A DNA stretch of 49,896 bases from Sulfurihydrogenibium subterraneum DSM 15120 (lineage in GTDB: Bacteria > Aquificota > Aquificia > Aquificales > Hydrogenothermaceae): assembly GCF_000619805.1 (NCBI RefSeq), contig NZ_JHUV01000014.1, positions 1 through 49,896 of the forward strand, given 5' to 3'. The stretch's first letter is position 1, and the number at the start of each line of letters is the position of its first letter. Below, piece after piece: positions 30,339-40,532 of this stretch. The translations under genes and the position numbers were made by a program. The notes beneath the pieces are model-generated. The model was not told the DNA's origin. It worked only from the letters and a program-made list of their open reading frames with translations, and did not search any database.

Positions 30339-31270
30339 TAGACATTCACCACCCTCACGACTCTCTGTTTAAGTATATTTTTGGTAATGTAGAAAACTTT
30401 AAAACATTCTTAAAACACTTCATTCCTGATATTTATAAAAATTTAGACTTAAACAGTGTAAAACTTATAAACACAGAAAAACAAGCAGAAAATAAAAAAA
30501 AGTTTTTCCTTGACCTTGCTTTTGAATGTAATTTAAACAATTTAGACAGCCAAATATATGTAGTATTTGAACATAAATCTTACCCTGATAAATTAGTGCC
30601 AGTCCAGATAATGTATTACTGTGCTTCTGTTTGGGAGCAAGATTTAAGAGAAAAAAAAGACTACACTCCTATAATACCAATAGTTTTCTATCACGGTAAA
30701 CAAAAGTGGAACATTCCCAAAAACCTACAAGAACATTTTAAAAATTTTCCATTAAAAAACTACATAATAGACTTTAACTACTATCTTATAGATTTAGGTC
30801 AGATTGATGATAACTACATTTTAAAAAATATCCACGACAACCTTTGCCTAATGGCTACTTTATATACAATGAAAAACATATTTGACGATATAAAAAAACT
30901 AAAACCTCTTGTAAAAGAGTTAATAATTGCACACAATCAAGACTGTGTTTATATTATCCTTAACTATACAGTTGCAATTACTAAAAAACCAGAAGTTATA
31001 GAAAGTATAATTTTAGAAGCAGGAGGTGATAAAGATATGATGTTATTAACGGAAAAATGGGAGATGGAAGGTTTAAAAAAGGGACTAAAAAAAGGTTATA
31101 TAAAAAGTATATTAAACTTAATAAAACTAAAGTTTCAACCAAAGCCTGAAGAAATCCAGACAATAGAAAATAAGCTCTTATCTTTTGAAGATGAAGAAAA
31201 GTTTGAAGAAGTTTTAAAGATAGTAGCTACAGCTGACAGTTTTGAAGAGATTAAAAACAAAATACTTTGA
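30335..31270 (+). CDS. Rpn-family recombination-promoting nuclease (transposase_31)
   Basis: A 311-residue protein of the Rpn/PF04754 family, PD-(D/E)XK DNA nucleases that promote RecA-independent recombination. N-terminal HDSLFKYIFGNVENFKTFLKHFIP is the family hallmark; catalytic residues are D60 (FFLDLAFEC) and E79-x-K81 (VVFEHKSYPDK), followed by the QIMYYCASVW and PIVFYHGKQKW blocks. The C-terminal tail has charged helices (LKKGLKKGYIKSILNL). It lies between exbB and exbD, starts on an ATGA overlap with exbB, and leaves both partners intact. No terminal repeats were seen, so the means of insertion is unknown. Confidence 0.9.
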   Translation: MIDIHHPHDSLFKYIFGNVENFKTFLKHFIPDIYKNLDLNSVKLINTEKQAENKKKFFLDLAFECNLNNLDSQIYVVFEHKSYPDKLVPVQIMYYCASVWEQDLREKKDYTPIIPIVFYHGKQKWNIPKNLQEHFKNFPLKNYIIDFNYYLIDLGQIDDNYILKNIHDNLCLMATLYTMKNIFDDIKKLKPLVKELIIAHNQDCVYIILNYTVAITKKPEVIESIILEAGGDKDMMLLTEKWEMEGLKKGLKKGYIKSILNLIKLKFQPKPEEIQTIENKLLSFEDEEKFEEVLKIVATADSFEEIKNKIL

Positions 31271-31282
31271 GGTAGAGGACAG

Positions 31283-31687
31283 ATGAAGATTACTGACGAG
31301 AATGACAGAGAAATATCAGAAATAAATATGATTCCTCTTGTTGATATAGTCCTTGTTATACTTATTATATTTATGGCTACTGCTACCTTTATGGTTGAAG
31401 GTAAAATACCCCTTGACCTTCCAAAAGCAAAAACAGGGGAACCTTCAAAACAACTCCAAAAAAGAATAGAGATAACTATTAAAAAAGATGGAGTTTACTT
31501 CCAAGACCAAAAAGTAGATTTAGATAAACTAAAGTCCATTCTTGAAACAGAAAAACAGAATGTAGAAAATCCAGTTGTTGCTCTAAGGGCTGAAAAAGAT
31601 GTGCCTTTTCAAGATGTTATAAGTGTTATTGACGTTTGTAGGCAGGTAGGATTAGAAAAGTATGTAATTGAAACAAAAAAAGAGTAA
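31283..31687 (+). CDS. exbD: ExbD/TolR-type protein
   Basis: A 134-residue bitopic protein with one membrane helix (about 17-36) carrying the essential proton-bearing Asp, D21, in the motif NMIPLVDIVLVILIIFM, and a periplasmic C-terminal domain (about 50-134). Works with ExbB and TonB. GAGGTAGAGGA lies before the ATG. Separated from exbB by the Rpn gene. Confidence 0.95.
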   Translation: MKITDENDREISEINMIPLVDIVLVILIIFMATATFMVEGKIPLDLPKAKTGEPSKQLQKRIEITIKKDGVYFQDQKVDLDKLKSILETEKQNVENPVVALRAEKDVPFQDVISVIDVCRQVGLEKYVIETKKE

Positions 31688-31690
31688 TCT

Positions 31691-32455
31691 ATGGAACAAA
31701 AGGAGAGAAAAGTATTAGCAGTATCCATAGTTTTATCTATTGCCATTCACCTTACAATTTTTCTTCTACTTTATATATTTAACCTTCCAGAGAAAAAAGA
31801 GAAAGAAAAAATCATAACCATAAGCTTAGAAAACCTTCCACCTGTAAAAGAAAAACCTTCTATCTCAGAAGAGAAACAAACAATTCAGCCAAAACCTCAA
31901 CCTGTTAAACCAATAACACCAAAACAAGAAGAAAAAATACAGCCTAAAGTAGTAGAAAAAACTCCACAGGTAGAAGAAAAACCAAAACAAGAAACAACCT
32001 CACAAGAGTCAAAACCTCAAATAACTCAAGACAAAACAACCGTAAAACAAGAGAGCTCACAACCTCCACAACCTCAAACTCCACCAGCAAACCCACAACC
32101 TATAGACATATCAAAAGGACATCCAGACACATTCAAACAACCTGAGAAAAAAGAAGAGGACATAAACGGTTATCTAAAAGAGCTTATCAGATACCTAAAC
32201 CAGCAAGCAAGGGAAAGAGACTTATACCCTCCTATTGCAAAAAGACTTAAAATAGAAGGACAGGTGATAGTTAGAGTTACGATAAACGAAGACGGAACTA
32301 TAGATGAAAACTCAATAAAAATAGTAGACCCAAGCGGTTATAATGTTTTAGACAAAGGAGCGATAGAAATATTAAAAAAACTTCAACCTTACAAAAAACC
32401 ACCTAAAAGAATAACTGTTGAAATTCCTATAGTTTTCCAAATAATATATATGTAA
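31691..32455 (+). CDS. tonB: TonB energy-transducing protein
   Basis: A 254-residue inner-membrane protein: one N-terminal helix (about 10-30, with the His of the SxxxH-type motif in LSIAIHL), a long Pro/Lys/Glu/Gln-rich periplasmic spacer (about 45-155) and a C-terminal TonB domain (about 180-254) with YPPIAKRLKIEGQVIVRVTI and a terminal strand PIVFQII. It touches the TonB box of receptors such as the one at 26327. Starts 3 bases after exbD and overlaps rnhA. Confidence 0.95.
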   Translation: MEQKERKVLAVSIVLSIAIHLTIFLLLYIFNLPEKKEKEKIITISLENLPPVKEKPSISEEKQTIQPKPQPVKPITPKQEEKIQPKVVEKTPQVEEKPKQETTSQESKPQITQDKTTVKQESSQPPQPQTPPANPQPIDISKGHPDTFKQPEKKEEDINGYLKELIRYLNQQARERDLYPPIAKRLKIEGQVIVRVTINEDGTIDENSIKIVDPSGYNVLDKGAIEILKKLQPYKKPPKRITVEIPIVFQIIYM

Positions 32456-32904
32456 TGAAAAAACTTAAAATATTTGCTGATGGGTCTTGTTTAAAAAATC
32501 CCGGTCCTGGTGGATACTGTTCCATAATAACAGACGGTGAAAAGAAAGCCATAATAAAAGGCTCAGAAAAAAATTCCACCAACAATCGTATGGAGCTCAC
32601 AGCTGTAATAAAAGCCCTTGAATCATTAAAAAAATCTCCATACGAGATTGAGCTGTACACAGACTCAAACTACGTAGTTAATGGAATAAACTCTTGGCTT
32701 GAAAAATGGATTAAGAATAATTGGAAGACATCTTCAGGAAAACCTGTTGAAAATCAAGATTTGTGGAAAAAATTGTATGAATTACTACAAAAACATAAAG
32801 TAAAAGCTTTCTGGATAAAAGGGCACAGCGGACATCCTGAAAATGAATACTGTGATAAAATAGCTAAACAAGAGGCTCTGAAAGTAAAAGATGAAAAAAA
32901 GTAA
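32455..32904 (+). CDS. rnhA: Ribonuclease HI
   Basis: Degrades the RNA strand of RNA-DNA hybrids. The 149-residue protein has all four acidic catalytic residues, D9 (IFADGSC), E47 (NRMELTA), D70 (LYTDSNYV) and D134 (EYCDKIA), and the catalytic-loop His (H124 in KGHSGH). A basic handle region (WLEKWIKNNWKTSSGKPV) is present as in E. coli RNase HI. TAATG overlap with tonB links it to the Ton operon transcript. Confidence 0.95.
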   Translation: MKKLKIFADGSCLKNPGPGGYCSIITDGEKKAIIKGSEKNSTNNRMELTAVIKALESLKKSPYEIELYTDSNYVVNGINSWLEKWIKNNWKTSSGKPVENQDLWKKLYELLQKHKVKAFWIKGHSGHPENEYCDKIAKQEALKVKDEKK

Positions 32905-34231
32905 AACAAAAACAACTTACGTATGTAGTGAATGTGGTGCAACCTTTCCCACTTGGGTAGGAAGATGCTCTGTTTGTGGGTCTTATAACTCTGTTTCAGA
33001 AGAGATAGTAGATTTTAAAAAAGAAAAAAGCTTTATAACTAAAAACATTTATCCAAAACCTATTACAGACCTTAAAACAGATATAACGCTGTCAAGGATA
33101 AAATCAGGATTTGATAACTTTGACACTGCCATAGGTGGCGGATTTGTAGCAGGGCAAGTAATTCTAATATCAGGAGAGCCTGGGATTGGAAAGTCCACTT
33201 TACTTCTCCAAATCTCTTCTTATCTTTCAAAAGATAAAAAAGTTCTTTACGTATCAGCTGAAGAGTCATCTTATCAGATTTATATAAGAGCTGAAAGAGT
33301 GAGAGCGTTAAAAGAAAACCTATACATACTTTCTGACACAAACTTAGAAAATATAATATCAGCTATAGAAAACTTAAACCCTGATTTGATAGTTTTAGAT
33401 TCCGTTCAAACTGTTTACTCTGAAAATCTTGAATCTCCTGCAGGGTCTGTATCGCAGGTTAAGTATGTAAGCAGTAAAATTACTGAAATCTCAAAGTCAA
33501 AAGGTATTATATCTTTAATTGTGGGTCAGGTAAATAAAGAAGGAAGTATAGCCGGACCAAAGGTTTTAGAGCATCTTGTAGATACTGTAGCTCAGTTTGA
33601 AGGAGAAAAAGGATACGCTTACAGGATACTAAGAGTTTTAAAAAACAGATTTGGAAGCTCCGGAGAGATTGCAGTTTTCAATATGACAGATAAAGGAATG
33701 GAAGAGGTTTTAGACCCATCTTCGTTTTTCATATCCCAAAGACCTCAAGACCAAGCAGGAAGTGTAATATTTCCATACACTGAAGGGTCAAAACCTATAC
33801 TTGTGGAAGTCCAAGCACTTGTATCAAAAACCTTTTATCCTGTTCCACAAAGAAGAAGTCAAGGTATAGACTTAAATAAAATATCAATCATAACAGCTGT
33901 TATGGAAAACCATTTAAAAATAAACTTAAAAGATAAAGATATATTTGTTAACGTTGTAGGGGGTATAAAAATAGATGAACCAGCAGTAGATTTAGCAGTT
34001 GCCACCGCTATTTTTTCAGCTTATAAAAATATTCCTATTCCTAATGATATGGCAGTTTTTGGGGAAATAGGACTAACAGGGGAAGTAAGGTCTGTTCATT
34101 TTGAGGACATTAGAATAAGAGAGTGTAAAAGCAAGGGTTTAAATCAGATACTTGCCCCAACAAGCTATAAAGATAAGGACATAAATATAACAAATGTAAA
34201 AAATCTGAAAGAGATATTAAACATTTTTTAA
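32891..34231 (+). CDS. radA: DNA repair protein RadA
   Basis: A RecA-like, DnaB-like helicase that drives branch migration in recombination. The 446 residues hold a C4 zinc finger (C12, C15, C26, C29), Walker A GEPGIGKST (about 95-103), the RadA-specific KNRFG motif (VLKNRFGSSGEI), and a C-terminal Lon-protease-like domain with an inactive site (GGIKIDEPAVDLAVA). Overlaps rnhA by 14 bases. Confidence 0.97.
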   Translation: MKKSKTKTTYVCSECGATFPTWVGRCSVCGSYNSVSEEIVDFKKEKSFITKNIYPKPITDLKTDITLSRIKSGFDNFDTAIGGGFVAGQVILISGEPGIGKSTLLLQISSYLSKDKKVLYVSAEESSYQIYIRAERVRALKENLYILSDTNLENIISAIENLNPDLIVLDSVQTVYSENLESPAGSVSQVKYVSSKITEISKSKGIISLIVGQVNKEGSIAGPKVLEHLVDTVAQFEGEKGYAYRILRVLKNRFGSSGEIAVFNMTDKGMEEVLDPSSFFISQRPQDQAGSVIFPYTEGSKPILVEVQALVSKTFYPVPQRRSQGIDLNKISIITAVMENHLKINLKDKDIFVNVVGGIKIDEPAVDLAVATAIFSAYKNIPIPNDMAVFGEIGLTGEVRSVHFEDIRIRECKSKGLNQILAPTSYKDKDINITNVKNLKEILNIF

Positions 34232-34273
34232 CTAAAAATCAAATTTAAATCATACCAAAAAGTTTTTTAGATT

Positions 34274-34279
34274 TATAAT
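34274..34279 (+). promoter_or_regulatory. -10 element upstream of ilvB
   Basis: TATAAT at 34274-34279, 34 bases before the ilvB ATG, which also has a TAGGAG ribosome site. No good -35 and no leader peptide or attenuator is visible in the 81-base gap after radA. Confidence 0.4.
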
Positions 34280-34312
34280 ATTTTTTACACTTATTAAAAT
34301 AGGAGTTTAAAG

Positions 34313-36058
34313 ATGAAAAAGAAAAGAGGAGCAGATATAGTTGTAGATGTATTAATACACGAAGGAGTTGATACTGTATTTGGTCTTCCCGGTGGTGCAA
34401 TAATGGAAGTTTATGATGCCCTTTTTGACGCACCTTTTAGAAATATTTTAACAAGACATGAGCAGGCAGCTTGTCATATGGCAGATGGTTATGCAAGGGC
34501 TACAGGTAAAGTAGGAGTAGTAATTGCAACATCAGGACCAGGAGCTACAAACTTAGTTACAGGACTTGCAACTGCGTATATGGATTCTATTCCATTGGTT
34601 GCAATAACAGGTCAAGTTCCAAGACATTACATAGGGACAGATGCATTTCAAGAAGCCGACGTTATTGGGATAACAAGACCTATAACAAAACATAACTTTT
34701 TAGTTACAGATATAAAAGACCTACCTCTTATTCTAAGACAAGCTTTCTACATAGCAAGAACCGGAAGACCTGGACCTGTTTTAGTAGACATTCCAAAAGA
34801 CATTACACAACAGGTTGCAGAATACTACATACCTTCCGATGAAGAAGTAAAAGAGTCTTTACCTGGCTATAATCCTCACGTAGAAGGTAATCCTGTACAG
34901 ATAAAAAAAGCTGCAGAGTTAATAAGAAAAGCAACAAGACCTGTTTTATACGTTGGTGGTGGAGCTATACTATCAGGTGCTGCAGAAGAAGTAACAAAAT
35001 TAGCAAGATTAACAAAGATACCGGTTACTACTACAAATATGGGAAAAGGTGCATTTCCGGAGACAGACCCTCTATCTCTACACATGTTAGGTATGCACGG
35101 AACGTACTACGCTAATATGGCGGTTTATCACAGTGACTTACTTATAGCAGTCGGGTCAAGATTTGATGATAGAGTCACAGGAAAGATATCAGAGTTTGCA
35201 CCAGAGGCAAAAATAATCCACATAGATATAGACCCGGCTTCAATAAGTAAGACAATAACAGTAGACGTTCCTATCGTTGGAGATGTAAAAAACGTCCTTC
35301 AAAAACTTATAAAAGAGTTAGAAGAAAAACCAGTAGAGTGGGTAGCTGCGAGAGAAAACTGGTTAAAGCAGATACAAGAATGGAAGGAAAAACATCCACT
35401 ATCCTACAGAAAATCAGATAAAATAATAAAACCACAGTACGTAATAGAAGAGATTTATAACATAACAAACGGAGATGCTATTATATCAGCCGGTGTAGGA
35501 CAGCATCAGATGTGGGCTGCAATGTTTTATAAATACAGTTATCCAAGACAGTTTTTAAACTCAGGCGGTCTTGGAACTATGGGATTTGGATTTCCTGCAT
35601 CTGTCGGAGCTAAGATAGGAAGACCAGAAAAAACTGTATTTGCAATAGAAGGTGATGGTTCTTTTATAATGAACATACAAGATTTAGCAACAGCAGTTCA
35701 ATATAGAGTCCCAGTAAAAATTGCTATAATAAATAACGGATTTTTAGGAATGGTAAGACAGTGGCAACAGTTTTTCTACGATAGTAGGTACGCAAGTGTT
35801 TGTTTATCAGTCCAGCCGGATTTTGTAAAATTAGCAGAAAGTTTTGGAGCAGTTGGATTAAGGGCAACTAAACCTTCCGAAGTTAGAGAAGTTTTAGCAA
35901 AAGCTATGGAGATAAACGATAGACCTGTCCTAATTGATTTTGTTGTAGATAGAGAAGAAAACGTTTTACCAATGGTTCCAGCAGGAAAAAGCTATAGAGA
36001 TATGATTTTAACACCTAAACAGAAAGGTGAAGCAGAAACTATGTACTTAGTGGGGTAA
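34313..36058 (+). CDS. ilvB: Acetolactate synthase large subunit
   Basis: ThDP enzyme making acetolactate or acetohydroxybutyrate, first common step of branched-chain amino acid synthesis. The 581 residues include the ThDP-activating E50 ([20 protein letters not shown]), the FAD-binding middle domain with RFDDRVTGK, and the C-terminal ThDP motif starting EGDGSFIMN and ending [14 protein letters not shown]. The last motif is typical of anabolic AHAS rather than catabolic ALS. Followed by its regulatory subunit after 5 bases. Confidence 0.98.
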   Translation: MKKKRGADIVVDVLIHEGVDTVFGLPGGAIMEVYDALFDAPFRNILTRHEQAACHMADGYARATGKVGVVIATSGPGATNLVTGLATAYMDSIPLVAITGQVPRHYIGTDAFQEADVIGITRPITKHNFLVTDIKDLPLILRQAFYIARTGRPGPVLVDIPKDITQQVAEYYIPSDEEVKESLPGYNPHVEGNPVQIKKAAELIRKATRPVLYVGGGAILSGAAEEVTKLARLTKIPVTTTNMGKGAFPETDPLSLHMLGMHGTYYANMAVYHSDLLIAVGSRFDDRVTGKISEFAPEAKIIHIDIDPASISKTITVDVPIVGDVKNVLQKLIKELEEKPVEWVAARENWLKQIQEWKEKHPLSYRKSDKIIKPQYVIEEIYNITNGDAIISAGVGQHQMWAAMFYKYSYPRQFLNSGGLGTMGFGFPASVGAKIGRPEKTVFAIEGDGSFIMNIQDLATAVQYRVPVKIAIINNGFLGMVRQWQQFFYDSRYASVCLSVQPDFVKLAESFGAVGLRATKPSEVREVLAKAMEINDRPVLIDFVVDREENVLPMVPAGKSYRDMILTPKQKGEAETMYLVG

Positions 36059-36063
36059 AATAT

Positions 36064-36622
36064 ATGAGTGAAATAAAAGTATTAAAAGAAAGGCCACAGC
36101 CAGAAAAAAAGATAGGAAGGCACGTAATAACAGTTAAAGTTCAACATAACTTTGGAGTTTTAGCAAGAATTACTGGACTTTTTGCAGGAAGAGGTTATAA
36201 CATAGAAAGTCTTACAGTAGGAAGAACCCACGAGCCAAACATAGCAAGAATAACAATTGTTGTAGAAGGAGATGAAAGAGTTATAGAGCAAATTATAAAA
36301 CAGCTTAGAAAATTGATAGAAACACTAAGAGTGAGAAATATAACCGATATCCCTCACATAGAAAGAGAGCTCGCACTTATAAAGATACATACCGAAAACG
36401 ACAGAACAAGGGACGAGATAATGAGACTGGTAAACATATTTAGGGCAAAGGTTGTAGATGTCTCAACAGATACTTATACAGTAGAGATAACAGGAGACGA
36501 AGATAAAATAGAAGCTTTTATAAGTCTTATTAAACCTTTTGGTATTAAAGAAATGGCAAGAACAGGGACTTTAGCGATGGTAAGAGAGTCTGCAACAACT
36601 AAAGTTATAATGGGGGAAAGGT

Positions 36623-36630
<8 letters not shown>
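36064..36630 (+). CDS. ilvN: Acetolactate synthase small (regulatory) subunit
   Basis: A 188-residue IlvH/IlvN-type subunit that binds valine and activates IlvB. N-terminal ACT domain (about 20-95: HVITVKVQHNFGVLARITGLFAGRGYNIESLTVG) and a C-terminal ACT-like half (about 98-175). Family signatures are intact. It ends in GERFD, and the next gene begins inside its last codons. Confidence 0.97.
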
Positions 36631-38247
<1,617 letters not shown>

Positions 38248-38258
38248 AAAGGATAACT

Positions 38259-38882
38259 ATGAACTTAACGTCAAAAAGAAAAAGCATTAAAAAAGTTTAT
38301 GAGCCGGTAGGGGTTCTCCTCGCGAGAACCCGTATAACTCCAAACATAATAACAATAATATCAGTTATAATCGGTATTTTAGCAGCTATATCCTTTTACA
38401 AAGAAAAACCTTTAGTAGGTGCAACTTTAGTTTTCATGAGTGGTTTTTTTGACCTACTTGACGGTGTCGTTGCAAGAGAGAAAGATAAAGCATCAAAGTT
38501 TGGTGCAGTATTTGACTGGCTTGCGGATAAATTTGTTGATGGATTTTTACTATTCTTTATAGGAATTACATATTCCACTCCTTACCTTACAGCTTTAGCA
38601 ATAACTGTAAGTATGCTACACACATTTATAAAACCTGTTGCTTACGCTGAAATAGGATTTTCAAACAGACAGAAAGGAAAGATAGATGACCCCCTTGAAG
38701 GTATAGGATTTTTTGGAAGACCTGAAACTCTTTTAACAATAATTGTATTTTCTATTTTTGAACATTTTAAAATTTTAGGTGGACTTGAATTTGGATTTGT
38801 TCTAATAACAGCATTAACTACCTTATCTTTACTTCAAAGGATTGTATATCTTTACATAAAGTACAACAAAGATTACGATTAA
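38259..38882 (+). CDS. CDP-alcohol phosphatidyltransferase
   Basis: A 207-residue inner-membrane phospholipid synthase with five to six helices. The catalytic motif DG-x2-AR-x8-G-x3-D-x3-D is complete (FDLLDGVVAREKDKASKFGAVFDWLADK is its span, about 64-91). It is likely a PgsA- or PgsB-like enzyme transferring a CMP-activated diacylglycerol to glycerol phosphate or inositol phosphate, but the acceptor cannot be told. An 8-bp GC-rich hairpin lies within codons 18-25 (38311-38331). Confidence 0.88.
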   Translation: MNLTSKRKSIKKVYEPVGVLLARTRITPNIITIISVIIGILAAISFYKEKPLVGATLVFMSGFFDLLDGVVAREKDKASKFGAVFDWLADKFVDGFLLFFIGITYSTPYLTALAITVSMLHTFIKPVAYAEIGFSNRQKGKIDDPLEGIGFFGRPETLLTIIVFSIFEHFKILGGLEFGFVLITALTTLSLLQRIVYLYIKYNKDYD

Positions 38883-38891
38883 GAGGACAGT

Positions 38892-39557
38892 ATGAAAAGA
38901 CCTTACACGATAATAATTTCAGAAGTTACAGTTGACGGAAAACTTACACTGGCAAAGGGTGTATCTTCAAAGGAAATAATGAAATTTATGGATGAAGAGG
39001 CAAACAGATACCTTCACGAAACAAGAGCAAAAGTAGACGGTATAATGGTTGGTGCAGAGACCATAAGAACAGATAATCCATATTTAACAGTAAGATACGT
39101 AAAAGGCAAAAATCCTACCAGAATTATACCTACCTCTACAGCTGACATTTCCTTAGATGCAAATGTTTTGAAAAAAGATGCTCCTACCATAATAATAACA
39201 ACTGAAAAAGCTCCTGAAGAAAAAGTCAAAGCATTATCAGAAAAAGTAGAAGTTGTAAAGATAGGAGATGAAAAGGTTGACCTTATAATGATGATGGACT
39301 TTCTATATAACAGAGGAATACATACTTTAATGGTTGAGGGTGGTTCTACTCTTAACTGGAATTTATTAAACTTAGGACTTGTAGATGAAATAAGGATTAT
39401 ACATATGCCCTTCATAGTAGGTGGAACAGATACTCCTACGTTAGTTGGTGGAGAAGGTTTTAAAAGTTTAGATGACGTGATAAAGTTAAAATTAAGGGCT
39501 CACTTTATGAGAGGGTCTCATCTAATTACAGAGTGGGAAGTCAAGTATGAAAGTTGA
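38892..39557 (+). CDS. Archaeal-type RibD reductase-domain protein
   Basis: A 221-residue stand-alone reductase of the RibD C-terminal/DHFR-like fold, acting on diaminopyrimidine or uracil ribosylamino phosphate in riboflavin synthesis. It carries VTVDGKL-type start (SEVTVDGKLTLAKG), DGIMVGAETIRTDNPYLTVR, and LMVEGGSTLNWNLL. It lacks the N-terminal deaminase domain of bacterial RibD, so it resembles the archaeal 2,5-diamino reductase. AAGAGGA lies before the ATG, and its end overlaps the MoaD-like gene by 11 bases. Confidence 0.88.
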   Translation: MKRPYTIIISEVTVDGKLTLAKGVSSKEIMKFMDEEANRYLHETRAKVDGIMVGAETIRTDNPYLTVRYVKGKNPTRIIPTSTADISLDANVLKKDAPTIIITTEKAPEEKVKALSEKVEVVKIGDEKVDLIMMMDFLYNRGIHTLMVEGGSTLNWNLLNLGLVDEIRIIHMPFIVGGTDTPTLVGGEGFKSLDDVIKLKLRAHFMRGSHLITEWEVKYES

Positions 39558-39789
39558 AGTTTTATACTTTTCACAAGTAAAAGACAAAGTAGGGAAAAGT
39601 AGCGAGATTTTAGATTTTGATGGCATTAAAGTTGAAGACTTAATCAACTATTTAACAAAGACTTATCCAGACATTAAAGAGATTTTACAAAAGTCTATGA
39701 TTGCTGTTAATGAACATTATGCAGATAAAAACACTTCTTTAAAAGAGAACGATAAAGTTGCGATAATACCACCTGTAAGTGGGGGATAA
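39547..39789 (+). CDS. moaD: MoaD/ThiS-type sulfur carrier protein
   Basis: An 80-residue ubiquitin-like protein with the C-terminal Gly-Gly (IIPPVSGG) that is thiocarboxylated to deliver sulfur to molybdopterin. Start VLYFSQVKDKVGKSSEIL and length fit MoaD rather than ThiS. A molybdopterin enzyme is encoded at 15472, so the cofactor is needed. Overlaps the reductase gene upstream and the DUF2784-type gene downstream. Confidence 0.9.
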   Translation: MKVEVLYFSQVKDKVGKSSEILDFDGIKVEDLINYLTKTYPDIKEILQKSMIAVNEHYADKNTSLKENDKVAIIPPVSGG

Positions 39790-40147
39790 ATTAATCTTTG
39801 GAATTTTAGCAGATTTAACTGTACTGATTCATTTTTTGTGGATTTTGTTTTTAATTTTTGGTTCTATCTTTGGAGTAAGACACAAAAAGGTAAAATACAT
39901 TCACATACTGGGCTTAGTATTCTCAGTTTTTCTTCAAGTTTTTAATCTTACTTGTCCTTTAACTTATTTGGAAAATTTCTTTAGAAAATTGGCTAAAGAA
40001 AATCACTATGAACAAAGTTTTATATCCTATTATCTTGAAAAACTTGTTTATATAGAGATAAATCCTACTTTAATTTTTATAGCAACGTTGATAATGGTAG
40101 GAGTCCATTTTATAATTTATAAAAAGTTTTCAAAACAAGGAATCTAA
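39779..40147 (+). CDS. DUF2784-family membrane protein
   Basis: A 122-residue inner-membrane protein with three helices (about 6-30, 41-62, 96-115) and the family pattern LIHFLWILFLIFGS ... LTCPLTYLENFFR. Start is GTG at 39779, overlapping the last codons of moaD. Function of DUF2784 is unknown; the conserved Cys-Pro-Leu-Thr-x-x-Glu segment faces the membrane surface. Confidence 0.8.
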   Translation: MGDKLIFGILADLTVLIHFLWILFLIFGSIFGVRHKKVKYIHILGLVFSVFLQVFNLTCPLTYLENFFRKLAKENHYEQSFISYYLEKLVYIEINPTLIFIATLIMVGVHFIIYKKFSKQGI

Positions 40148-40148
40148 A

Positions 40149-40532
40149 ATGAGTTTTTTAAAGATTTTTTATGTAATTGGGCTTTTGTTAACTGTTTTAT
40201 CCTGCACCAAAACAGAAGAAAAACCAGATTTAGTCGTAGATATAAAAGTATCAAAAAACGGATATCAGCCAAATGTTATAACAGTAGAGAGAAACAAAGT
40301 TATACTTTTTAGAATCACAGCTGTAGATGAAGGAATAGAACAAGACCCAAACTCAAAATACTATGGACACTGCTTTTACATACTACCACCTTACGATGTT
40401 ATGGTAGAAAACATAAAAAAGGGAGAGACAAAAGAAGTAAAAGTAAAGATGATATACCCAGGACACCACATATTTACCTGCCCTTACTGTGTAGATTTCT
40501 TTCCAACAAAAGGTGATATTTACGTTAAGTAG
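40149..40532 (+). CDS. Cupredoxin-like lipoprotein
   Basis: A 127-residue exported protein with a lipobox (LTVLSC, Cys at about 19) and a cupredoxin-like beta sandwich: SKNGYQPNVITVERNKVILFRI is the typical N-terminal strand pair, with candidate copper ligands in YYGHCFYI and the C-terminal FTCPYCVDFFP. The ligand set (His and three Cys) differs from plastocyanin and from CuA, so the metal site is uncertain. The gene's 3' end overlaps the convergent MFS gene by 8 bases. Confidence 0.78.
   Translation: MSFLKIFYVIGLLLTVLSCTKTEEKPDLVVDIKVSKNGYQPNVITVERNKVILFRITAVDEGIEQDPNSKYYGHCFYILPPYDVMVENIKKGETKEVKVKMIYPGHHIFTCPYCVDFFPTKGDIYVK

Noticed and set aside
34232-34312. Possible riboswitch or attenuator before ilvB
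   Set aside because: The 81 bases hold no leader peptide with branched-chain codons and no stable alternative hairpins.
38311-38331. Hairpin as an intragenic terminator
   Set aside because: No T-run follows and the reading frame passes through it intact; kept only as a low-interest observation.
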